From contig CAJTRC010000066.1 in the NCBI GenBank assembly GCA_910578365.1, positions 1 to 13,418 of the forward strand: a stretch of DNA of 13,418 bases. The letters run 5' to 3'. Shown here piece after piece: positions 1 through 7,561 of this stretch. Below the pieces are notes generated by a model, which saw only the letters and a list, made by a program, of their open reading frames with translations, did no database searches and was not told the DNA's origin. The first letter of the stretch is position 1. The number at the start of each line of letters is the position of its first letter. The stretch comes from an uncultured Muribaculaceae bacterium. Lineage in GTDB: Bacteria; Bacteroidota; Bacteroidia; Bacteroidales; Muribaculaceae. Both the position numbers and the translations under genes were made by a program.

Positions 1-78
1 AATCTTATCTCGCCTCAACAATTATTTCGACTTGCGGAAAATCTCCGCATCTCAAAATAATTCAGAAAATAAATCATC

Positions 79-117
79 GGTTGGCTCAGTTAGCGGCTTA
101 GCCAAGGCTGAACAACC
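79..117. other. Imperfect inverted repeat downstream of the hypothetical gene
   Basis: GGTTG (79-83) can pair with CAACC (113-117), and TCAG (86-89) with CTGA (108-111), giving an interrupted 9-bp stem. An alternative pairing is TTGGCT (81-86) with AGCCAA (100-105). It lies just past the end of the 173-958 gene on the minus strand, but no good T-run follows on either strand, so it is not a convincing terminator. Apart from this and a 6-bp hairpin (33-38 with 44-49), I see nothing in bases 1-172. Confidence 0.2.
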
Positions 118-172
118 TCAAATTTTACCGAATCATTGTAACTATTCTTTTTGCCATAAAATTTCGCGGTAA

Positions 173-958
173 TTATATTTTCATCTTCCGGTACCGCCAG
201 TTGCGGAAACGGAATCTGGCTATCTCCCATTTCTCCCGCAGTCGCAGATGCAGCTGCAGTTCCAGCTCGCCGGCAGGGACAGGCACCAGATGGGCCTCGT
301 TCAGTTTTACAACTTTCGGTAGAGCCGAATTCGCCCGAACTTTCGCCATAAACTTATCGCGGTCGCCGAAACGTTCCTCCATTTCCGATAGCCATGCGCC
401 TCTCGACTTATCAAAAAAATACTCAAACCTGTCATCGCTGCAATTTGAAATATTCTTTTCAAGCTCCTTTTCAATAAGCGCCTTTAACTCTGTGTCTTTA
501 AAGAACAGGGCTATCGCAAGGAGCAGCTCAAACGTACTTTTATTAAAAATCAGATTCCGATAATCACAAATTATATCTCTGCTCCATTTATTTTTAATTA
601 TATCAAACAAGCTATTCAGCTGTATCTCCTTTTGAAACAGAGGATCCACCAATTCGTGTACGGCCGCCTTAAGCTTTTCAAATTCAAAAAAATGATAGTC
701 AAAATCAAAATGAAATTTTCTTAACAGTCCATACAAATATATCCTTACCGTATGACGCTTCATTTCATCAGAATCATCGTACCATAAAGGTAAAATTGTC
801 AAAGCTATATCATACGATTCCCATCTGCGGGAAAACGACAGCCCAATCAGCATTATATCCGCTTTCATCATAAAAGATGACGGAGTATATTGCTTGAGCA
901 TCGGAAACTCCTGAGTCCAGAGTTTCTTTACTTCAGGGTAACTTATTTTTTGTTTCAT
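173..958 (-). CDS. Hypothetical protein, 261 aa, AT-rich with a GC-rich 3' end
   Basis: I do not recognise this family. The protein has no signal peptide, no convincing membrane segment and no catalytic motif that I can name, so it is probably cytoplasmic. It is rich in Phe, Tyr, Lys and Leu, with helix-like stretches at about residues 91-122 and 142-169, and it ends in a strongly basic aromatic tail (residues 247-260, many Arg with Trp and Tyr). The start is an ATG (956-958) preceded by an A/T-rich leader. Base composition is odd: by hand count the part coding for residues 1 to about 180 is near 35% GC, while the 3' third (about 181-420) is near 54%, closer to neighbouring genes. This suggests foreign or mosaic origin. 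It lies 122 bases downstream of the regulator gene on the same strand, with no clear promoter between. A lineage-specific accessory or immunity-like protein is possible but unsupported. Confidence 0.7.
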   Translation of the reverse strand: MKQKISYPEVKKLWTQEFPMLKQYTPSSFMMKADIMLIGLSFSRRWESYDIALTILPLWYDDSDEMKRHTVRIYLYGLLRKFHFDFDYHFFEFEKLKAAVHELVDPLFQKEIQLNSLFDIIKNKWSRDIICDYRNLIFNKSTFELLLAIALFFKDTELKALIEKELEKNISNCSDDRFEYFFDKSRGAWLSEMEERFGDRDKFMAKVRANSALPKVVKLNEAHLVPVPAGELELQLHLRLREKWEIARFRFRNWRYRKMKI

Positions 959-1080
959 TTTAGAATTCTTTTTAAGGTTGAATAATAGGACTAATTTCTA
1001 TACTCCTCGGCTGAATTTTTATGATACTACCCAAACTGACAATTACATAATCACCCAAGTGTAAAATACAACCGTGCCCG

Positions 1081-2796
1081 CTACAGTGGCTTCTCGAATT
1101 TACCAAGGGTGCGGACAGCCTCGGCAAAGTCTTTTTTGTCGATTATGGCTTTGTTGCGTACCTTGAACCGGTTGTTGTAAACCGTCTGGGCCGAACAGTG
1201 CAGGAAGTCGGCTATCTTTACGCTGTCGGTGATGCCGAGGCGCACAAGGGCGTAGATGCGCAGCTCTGTATTGAGCAGTTCACCTTCCTTGGGCACTATG
1301 CGCTTGTCGTCCTGCAGCAGTGAGTTGAAGTCGTTTACAAAGTCGGGGTAGATGTGCAGGAATACAGTGTCGAACGAACGGTAAAACTCACGCAGTTCGT
1401 CCTTCATATTGTCGACTCCGGCTGTTTCGTCTTCGATTTCGCGGTATTTGTGGGTCTTTGCCTTCACATGTATGCTCTTGCGGAACTCCTCGAGTTTGCG
1501 TATATAGTTGGAGCAGATTGTGAATACATAGCCTATGTACTCCTCTTTTACATAGTTCGCCTCGGTCAGCTCGTCGTTCTTGCGCGTAATGTCGGCGTTG
1601 AGTTCCTTGAGTTTGGTATTGGCCTCAGCCAGCTGAGCCTGAGCGTCGGAAAGTTCGCGCAGGTTGCGGTTCAGCTGCTTGTTGGCGCTGTCGAGATTGC
1701 GTCCCTGACGCATCAGACGCCGGTTCTGCTTTATGATTATGGCTATGGTCATGGCAAGCACGGCACTGAGCAGACACACCAGTGTCAGAAACAGATTGGT
1801 GCGCAACTGCTGGCGGTGGTTACGCTCCTGATAGGCCTTGCTGACAGAGTCGAGGGTCTGCATGATGCCGAATGCCCGTCCGCGGTTGGGGTAGCTTATG
1901 GCCTTGCCGAAGCTGAAATTGATATATCGGTATGCACGGTCGATGTCGCCCTCTCCGTTGGCGAACATTATCTTGGCCAGGTCGTCGAGCGACGCTATCT
2001 CGGCATTGGCGATTTTGACATCAATCATAGCCGACAGCACCATGTATTTGCGGGAATTTGCCTCGTCGCCGGCCTGCTGGTACAGGCGCGCGAGCACATA
2101 TGCGTCCATGGCGTCGCGACGTGTGTCTTTGGACGAATGCTCCAAGCGGCGGCGCATGGTTTCATTTAGGTCAGGGTCGTTGCGGTCGGTGCCTATAACG
2201 TCCCAGGCGCGATACCACAGGTACTCCGGATGGTCGGGGCTGATTACGGTCATTATCGAGTCCTTGTAGCTGCGCTCTTTGGCGTAATACTCGTTGGTTT
2301 CGCCTCCGGTGTAGTTGCCCATGTGGCTGTAGAGGTATATTTTCTGACCGTAATATTCCACAAGCTGCTCCCGAGTAAGTTTTGAGCGGTCGACGGTATC
2401 AAGCAGACTCTCGGCCTCGCGCAGAAGTCCGATGGCCGCCTGCAGATAAGATTTCTTGATTAAACTGCTGTTTAGACGCTCTATATTGCCGCTGCGGCGC
2501 GCTATATCGAGATTGGCATCGATATATTTCATGGCCGAGTCGGAGTTGTAGGTCAGATACTCGTCGTAGAGCTGCGCATTGAGAGTAAAACGTTCGTCGG
2601 GCGTGCCGGCGGAACTGAGCCTGTGGCGCAGGTCAGACACACGCAATATTTTCTTACGGTCAAATTCGTCACGACGGTCGATAAGCGAATCCAGCGACAG
2701 AATGTCGGCCGACGGCTCATCATCTCCACGGCTGCACGACGAAGATACGCAAATACATAGCACCAATAATAAAATCAGATATAGCGTTTTTTTCAT
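1081..2796 (-). CDS. DUF6377-like membrane-anchored putative transcriptional regulator
   Basis: Numbered from the ATG at 2794-2796 (571 aa). Layout: a hydrophobic N-terminal leader ending at Cys21 (SSSC, a weak lipobox); a helical, TPR-like sensor region (about 30-325); one transmembrane segment (335-355) followed by basic residues; a coiled coil (about 365-415); and a C-terminal domain with a helix-turn-helix region at about 509-550 (core TDSVKIADFLHCSAQTVYNN). This order matches DUF6377 proteins of Bacteroidales, which appear to put a periplasmic sensor on a cytoplasmic DNA-binding domain without kinase or receiver domains. DNA binding is inferred. Such genes often neighbour SusC/SusD loci, but none is visible here; the nearest neighbour is the secreted-protein operon upstream. 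A TTG eight codons earlier is in frame, but it coincides with a promoter-like TAATTTTG, so the ATG is preferred. Confidence 0.85.
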   Translation of the reverse strand: MKKTLYLILLLVLCICVSSSCSRGDDEPSADILSLDSLIDRRDEFDRKKILRVSDLRHRLSSAGTPDERFTLNAQLYDEYLTYNSDSAMKYIDANLDIARRSGNIERLNSSLIKKSYLQAAIGLLREAESLLDTVDRSKLTREQLVEYYGQKIYLYSHMGNYTGGETNEYYAKERSYKDSIMTVISPDHPEYLWYRAWDVIGTDRNDPDLNETMRRRLEHSSKDTRRDAMDAYVLARLYQQAGDEANSRKYMVLSAMIDVKIANAEIASLDDLAKIMFANGEGDIDRAYRYINFSFGKAISYPNRGRAFGIMQTLDSVSKAYQERNHRQQLRTNLFLTLVCLLSAVLAMTIAIIIKQNRRLMRQGRNLDSANKQLNRNLRELSDAQAQLAEANTKLKELNADITRKNDELTEANYVKEEYIGYVFTICSNYIRKLEEFRKSIHVKAKTHKYREIEDETAGVDNMKDELREFYRSFDTVFLHIYPDFVNDFNSLLQDDKRIVPKEGELLNTELRIYALVRLGITDSVKIADFLHCSAQTVYNNRFKVRNKAIIDKKDFAEAVRTLGKFEKPL

Positions 2797-2817
2797 GTGT
2801 TTCGATTTGTGGAGCAA

Positions 2818-2825
2818 CAAAATTA
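2818..2825 (-). promoter_or_regulatory. Possible -7 box for the DUF6377-like gene
   Basis: Read on the minus strand, TAATTTTG matches the Bacteroidota -7 consensus TAnnTTTG, 21 bases upstream of the preferred ATG. No TTTG or TTG element is found 19-21 bases further upstream, so this is half a promoter at best and would give a very short leader. Confidence 0.3.
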
Positions 2826-2920
2826 ATAAATTATTTTGAATCCGGCGCTATATACTTCTGATTTTTCGCCCGCAGATGACGTGGCCGCTCCGCCACTGTA
2901 AGGGGCCTGGCACCTATGAC

Positions 2921-2956
2921 ATAAATGCCGCACCCGGCTGAGAGTGCGGCATTTAT
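2921..2956 (-). terminator. Hairpin terminator of the secreted-protein operon
   Basis: ATAAATGCCGCAC (2921-2933) and GTGCGGCATTTAT (2944-2956) form a perfect 13-bp stem with a 10-base loop. It begins 18 bases after the stop codon of the 1528-aa gene. The stem has a GC core with A/T ends, and the ATTTAT of its descending arm on the minus strand serves as a short, partial U-run. No long T-tract follows. The position supports its role as the end of the operon. Confidence 0.65.
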
Positions 2957-2974
2957 ATCGGGTTGATATTGTGT

Positions 2975-5900
2975 TTAAATCTTCACAATATGGCTTACGG
3001 CGGCGCTGCCGTCGGCCTGTATTATGCGCAGCATGTAGCGGCCTGCAGGCACTTCGAGGGTAAGCTGCATCTCACAGCTGCCGTTGCCTGCAAATTCGGC
3101 CAGCAGCTGTCCGGCCATATCGAAGGCCTGGACGCGGACAATTTCATGCGCGGCGCTCACGTTCACCACTCCGCAGGTAGGATTGGGCCATACTCCGGTG
3201 CTGACAGTTACGTCCGGTGTACCGCTCTTGATGTTCTCCACCTCGAGCTCCATGCCGTCGTTGCCGGGGTTGGCATCGTTGTCGAGCATGGTCGTGGCCC
3301 TGACTGTGGCCTTGCGGTACGAGGTGAACTCATACGGTACCGGGAAAGTGAATTCAGCGCTTTCGCCCGGCTCCAGCGGGCGGTTCATCACGGCCAGCTG
3401 AGGCATGGTGCCTATCTGATACTTCATGGGAATCATGGACACGGCCGCTTCGCCGTAGTTGGTCACCTCCACGGTGACATCGCACACGCCGAGTTCCTCG
3501 CCGCTGACAGGCGACAGGATAGCGCTTACACCCACATCCTGTGTCAGACAGCGCACGTGGGCTGTAAAGGCATCGTTGGAGCTGTCGATATCGCCGTTCA
3601 GAGCCGTGGCGGCAGTTACGGTATAGACTCCGCAGCGCTTCATATCCACGCTGCCGGGGAAGGTGTATTCTACTGTTTCGCCAAGCGGAACCGACGGCAC
3701 TGTACCGCTGAGGGTCTGCGGGGCGTCGTCGCCGGCTAAGTTCACAGCTACGCTTACAGGCACATCGAACAGATGGGCCTCGCCATAGTTGGTCACGGCT
3801 ATTGTCACACTCTCACCGCTGCCCAGGGCAGCGTCGGCGGGGCTTACCAGCGCCGACACTCCGACATCGAAATCCTTGTGGGTGCTGTTGACCTGAACGG
3901 TCAGTGTGTTGTCGTCGGGGTTCACATCGCCGTCGGCCATAGCGGTGATTGTAAAGGTGTAGACTCCTTCGGCATCCATGTCTGCCATATCGGGGAATGT
4001 GTAGGCCACGGTGGCACCGTCGGCGAGTTGTTGGTCGAGCATGCCCTCGAGTACTGTGCCGGCGCGGCCGGGCGAAGTGATTTCACATCGCAGCTTCAGA
4101 TTGCCTACAGCGCCCTTGCCTTTGTTGGCAATGCTCACGCTCACGGCCTCGCTGTGGCCAAGCTTGCCCGATACCGGCGAATTGAGTGCGGCTACGGCCA
4201 CATCGACAACGGGCAGACTTACAATGTCGAAGGCCATTTCGTTATCTGCCGGATTGGCATCCAGGGGCACTATCGCACGGCACACGGCATTGTATGTGCC
4301 GGGGGCACTGAGGTCGACACCGCAGAATGTCACAGTGTAGCTCTCGTCTTCGCCGCTCTGGCCTGCCGAGCGAACGAACTGTGCATGATAGGTGCGTTCG
4401 CCTACCTGCAGCTCGAAGGGCACGCCCTCCACACTCTGCTCCGATTTGTTTACAAATTCCACTTCCACACTCTCGTTGTCGCCCATAACGGCGCTCTGGC
4501 TATGCGAAATCACTTGTGTGATGGCCAGGTCGGGCATCACATCGGTCTCTTCGGCTGTGACTGCGGCATTGATGAACAGCGAGCGTGTTTTGCCGCGAGG
4601 CTGCATGCATATACTGTAGGCTCCGTCGACAGGGACTTCAAAGAAGCCGGTATAGCGGCTCATAACCGTCTGCGACAACTCTCTGAGGCTGATTACCGGC
4701 ACTGTGGTGTTGGTGGCGGCACTGTAGGCAAACACGTCGATATCGGCAGTGTCGCCCTCAAGCACGTAATAGCAAAACGACACGCGGACTGCCTTGCCGG
4801 CACGTAAGTTCATGGCCGGAGTTGCCACATAGTCGTTGGCCTCGGTTTCGCCGTTGGCCAAATATATGTAACCCAGACCCATGCTGCGGTCGGCGGTGAA
4901 GGCAAAGGCATCGCGGTTGAGGTTGAACGCCGCGCTGCGGCTCAGCGCCTCCTCGGGCAGAAGGCTGAATGGCAGGTCATACGGCTCGATATAGCTGATT
5001 GTACGGCTTACGCTGTTGTTGCCTGCGTACTCGTCGCCGTCGGTGCTGACACTGATATGGAGCTGCTCGTCGGCCGAAGCGTCGAATACAAAGTCTTCGT
5101 TGAAATAAACCGTGTACTCGCCGTCGGGCTCAAGGGCCACGTTCGTGAATTTCTGTTTGCGATTGCCTATGCTCTCCGAAACGGCTTCAAGAACAAACGA
5201 ATCGACCACTGCGGTACCGTTGTTGCGTATCACAAGCCCGACAGGATAGCTGCGGATTTCCGACACATACGAGGATGGCAGGACTATCTTCTCGGCCGAA
5301 AGGTCACAGCCGAACTGCTCGGCCAGACGGAAGCCGCCAAGATACATGCGGTAGTCGATGGCTTTGTCGTCGCGCACCTCGAAGCGGAGCTGATATATGC
5401 CGTCCGACGCCGGAGTGAATGTTACCGAGTTTTCGACGTAGCCGAATGTGTCGACGGCAGCCGACGCTATATCGAGAATACTTGCATCGGCGGTGTTCAC
5501 AAGCTTTATGGCCAGAGGCAGACTGCCGCCTTCCATGCCCACACGGCTCAGATAGTTGAGTTTATATGTCTTGCCGCCTTCGAGCAGTATGTGGCGCGAA
5601 GTAAGGGCTTCGTCGGACCCTGGCAGTGTCACGGTGGTAAAACCGTACAGACCGCCGCCGTAGCTGAAGATATATGAGTCGAGCATGGCGTCGGAGCGGG
5701 CGCTAAAGGTGTAGCCGTCGCCATTATTGTCGTCTACCGTCCAGCGTGCTATGTCGTAGCCCTTTACGGTGGAGGTACCCATGTCGGGGATATATGGCGC
5801 CAGAGTGAGGTCGCTTTCCAGACGGAACTCCACGGCATCGTTGGAGGGGTCTTCGTCGCCGGGCAGTTCAACACCGAGCTTTACTATATGGACTGTGCCG

Positions 5901-7561
5901 AGATCGCTCAGGTCGACTGTGCCTGCGAAAGTGAACTCGACTGTACTGTTCGGAGCCAGAGCATCGGCCAGAGGCTCGCTCAGCACGGTCTTGCCGTCGA
6001 TTTCAAGGCAGACCCTGGCGGTGCCGGCGGCTATGGGGCCGGAGCCATAGTTGGCTATGGTGGCCTTTACTGTTTCGGCATCGGTATAGCGGTAAGCCGA
6101 GGGCTGAGGCGAATGTACGGCCACAACTGCGGCATCGGTGTCGACATTGCGGTACACGGCGATATTCTCCAGACGCATCACGCCGGCTCCGGCCTCGCTC
6201 AGCGAGTGGAAGCCGATATAATAGATGCCGTCGGTCGCGGCGGTAAACACAGCCGACTGACTCAGTGCGTTCTCATCGGTGATATCGTCGTTGCTCCATA
6301 TTTCGTGCAGGCCCTCAGCCATGCCGGCATCGGTACTTGCATAAACCTTCATGGCGTTGGCGCCGTAACCCTCGTCTTCGGTCACGGCCGAGAACTCTAT
6401 GCGGTACGAGTTGCCGGCATGCATGGCTATGGGGCGCGACACCAGATAGGCATCGTTGGGCTCATCGTTCCACTCGGGCTCGACATACCAGAAGAAACCG
6501 TACCAGTCCTCGTAGTCCCAGCCATATTCGCTGTTGTTCTCAAAGGTTTTCCAGCCGTCGTCGGAAACGGTTTTCACTCCGTCCTCGTCGTGGAAGAAGG
6601 GTATATAGGGGACCGACACAACCAGATTCTCGGCATAGGCCTTGATTTTGTTGTTGTAGGCAATAGGGTCGCCGTCGGCCCGCACACCGGCCACGATTGT
6701 ACGGCGGTGTCCCGTGGCGCTCAAGTCAATGCCGCCGGGGAAACTGAACGTATAGTCCGCGCCGGGCGCAACCGGAGCCGGAAACACGCACACCCGGCTG
6801 TGCTCGGCACCGCCGTCCACACTGTAATAGAACTCGGCTTCGGCCAGCTCGCGTGTGCCGCAGTTATGCATGGTCAGGGTCAACGGCTCCGACTTGCCGA
6901 ACACACCCTCGGTAGGCCTGACGTCGCTGGTCGAATAGTTGATGTCGGTTATGGCAGGGTCGACCTCGGGCAGAAGCGACACAAACACACCGTCGATATA
7001 GCCGGCCAGACTCTGCGGATTATGCACCGGCGAGGCATCGACATAGAATTGCAGCAGCAGACTGCTGTCGTCGAATTTGGCCGGCAGCTGATAGCGGTAG
7101 AGGTTCCATCCGCCTACCGGCGTGCCGGCGAACGAATCGCCATTCACAGTCGAAAACAGGTCGGTCCAGCTGGCTCCGCCGTCGTTGCTCACACGGAAGC
7201 GGAAGTCAATGCCGCCCCGGAAGGCATAGTTCAGTTCATAGCCATAGAAGCCCACCTGGAGTCCGCCAAGGCCTGTCGCATCTATTTCGGGCGAAGTAAG
7301 GGTGAGCCGGGTATCGTTGCCGTTCACCATTATTCGCGCCGAACGACGGCTCGACGGCTCGATAAGGGAGAACTGCGGTTTGCCGATATCGCCGAGTTCC
7401 CATCTGGTGGTATTGGTCGGCACCGCGTTCTCCTGACTCCATGTCTGAGGGAAAGCATCGCCGTCGAAGCCTTCTACAAATACGGTCGTACCGTAATATT
7501 GGGCCGTGGCCGTGGTTGCTCCGGCAAGCAGCAGGCCGCAAAGTAGTTGTCGCACTGTCAT
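2975..7561 (-). CDS. Giant modular surface protein: jelly-roll and CARDB-like repeats, T9SS sorting domain
   Basis: A 1528-aa predicted exported protein. Residues 1-20 form a signal peptide with an ATA|Q cleavage site. Four lectin-like or choice-of-anchor-type modules lie at about 26-196, 317-472, 588-748 and 858-1003; the first has the FDGDxFPxxW opening seen in MAM/cleaved-adhesin-like domains. Each is followed by a CARDB-like Ig module (about 203-310, 475-582, 752-855, 1010-1115), and three more CARDB-like modules follow in tandem (1118-1226, 1230-1336, 1341-1443). CARDB hallmarks recur: VxNxG near the start and D.NP.DN at the end. Residues 1455-1528 resemble a type A T9SS C-terminal domain, with WPNP at 1458-1461, LxxxxGRYMLRI and a terminal VKI. 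I see no catalytic motif. The likely role is a surface adhesin, scaffold or carbohydrate/protein binder, which is inference. Its ATG overlaps the upstream stop codon (ATGA), implying coupled translation. Confidence 0.88.
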   Translation of the reverse strand: MTVRQLLCGLLLAGATTATAQYYGTTVFVEGFDGDAFPQTWSQENAVPTNTTRWELGDIGKPQFSLIEPSSRRSARIMVNGNDTRLTLTSPEIDATGLGGLQVGFYGYELNYAFRGGIDFRFRVSNDGGASWTDLFSTVNGDSFAGTPVGGWNLYRYQLPAKFDDSSLLLQFYVDASPVHNPQSLAGYIDGVFVSLLPEVDPAITDINYSTSDVRPTEGVFGKSEPLTLTMHNCGTRELAEAEFYYSVDGGAEHSRVCVFPAPVAPGADYTFSFPGGIDLSATGHRRTIVAGVRADGDPIAYNNKIKAYAENLVVSVPYIPFFHDEDGVKTVSDDGWKTFENNSEYGWDYEDWYGFFWYVEPEWNDEPNDAYLVSRPIAMHAGNSYRIEFSAVTEDEGYGANAMKVYASTDAGMAEGLHEIWSNDDITDENALSQSAVFTAATDGIYYIGFHSLSEAGAGVMRLENIAVYRNVDTDAAVVAVHSPQPSAYRYTDAETVKATIANYGSGPIAAGTARVCLEIDGKTVLSEPLADALAPNSTVEFTFAGTVDLSDLGTVHIVKLGVELPGDEDPSNDAVEFRLESDLTLAPYIPDMGTSTVKGYDIARWTVDDNNGDGYTFSARSDAMLDSYIFSYGGGLYGFTTVTLPGSDEALTSRHILLEGGKTYKLNYLSRVGMEGGSLPLAIKLVNTADASILDIASAAVDTFGYVENSVTFTPASDGIYQLRFEVRDDKAIDYRMYLGGFRLAEQFGCDLSAEKIVLPSSYVSEIRSYPVGLVIRNNGTAVVDSFVLEAVSESIGNRKQKFTNVALEPDGEYTVYFNEDFVFDASADEQLHISVSTDGDEYAGNNSVSRTISYIEPYDLPFSLLPEEALSRSAAFNLNRDAFAFTADRSMGLGYIYLANGETEANDYVATPAMNLRAGKAVRVSFCYYVLEGDTADIDVFAYSAATNTTVPVISLRELSQTVMSRYTGFFEVPVDGAYSICMQPRGKTRSLFINAAVTAEETDVMPDLAITQVISHSQSAVMGDNESVEVEFVNKSEQSVEGVPFELQVGERTYHAQFVRSAGQSGEDESYTVTFCGVDLSAPGTYNAVCRAIVPLDANPADNEMAFDIVSLPVVDVAVAALNSPVSGKLGHSEAVSVSIANKGKGAVGNLKLRCEITSPGRAGTVLEGMLDQQLADGATVAYTFPDMADMDAEGVYTFTITAMADGDVNPDDNTLTVQVNSTHKDFDVGVSALVSPADAALGSGESVTIAVTNYGEAHLFDVPVSVAVNLAGDDAPQTLSGTVPSVPLGETVEYTFPGSVDMKRCGVYTVTAATALNGDIDSSNDAFTAHVRCLTQDVGVSAILSPVSGEELGVCDVTVEVTNYGEAAVSMIPMKYQIGTMPQLAVMNRPLEPGESAEFTFPVPYEFTSYRKATVRATTMLDNDANPGNDGMELEVENIKSGTPDVTVSTGVWPNPTCGVVNVSAAHEIVRVQAFDMAGQLLAEFAGNGSCEMQLTLEVPAGRYMLRIIQADGSAAVSHIVKI

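Noticed and set aside
79..117. tRNA-like stretch containing GGCTCAGTTAG
   Set aside because: Resembles a D-arm only; no anticodon stem, T-arm or acceptor stem can be formed around it.
1354..2169. Plus-strand open frame (271 aa) opposite the regulator gene
   Set aside because: Shadow of a gene with recognisable transmembrane, coiled-coil and HTH regions.
2797..2820. Eight-codon longer start (TTG) for the DUF6377-like protein
   Set aside because: The TTG overlaps a promoter-like TAATTTTG, and the ATG gives a normal leader peptide starting MKKTLYL.
3773..4807. Plus-strand open frame (344 aa)
   Set aside because: Lies wholly inside the CARDB-like coding region, with low-complexity Gly/His/Cys composition and no domain.
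5888..7546. Long plus-strand open frame (552 aa) opposite the giant secreted gene
   Set aside because: Antisense shadow of a GC-rich gene whose minus-strand frame has a signal peptide, repeats and a sorting domain. The plus-strand product is Gly/Val/His-rich without any recognisable domain.
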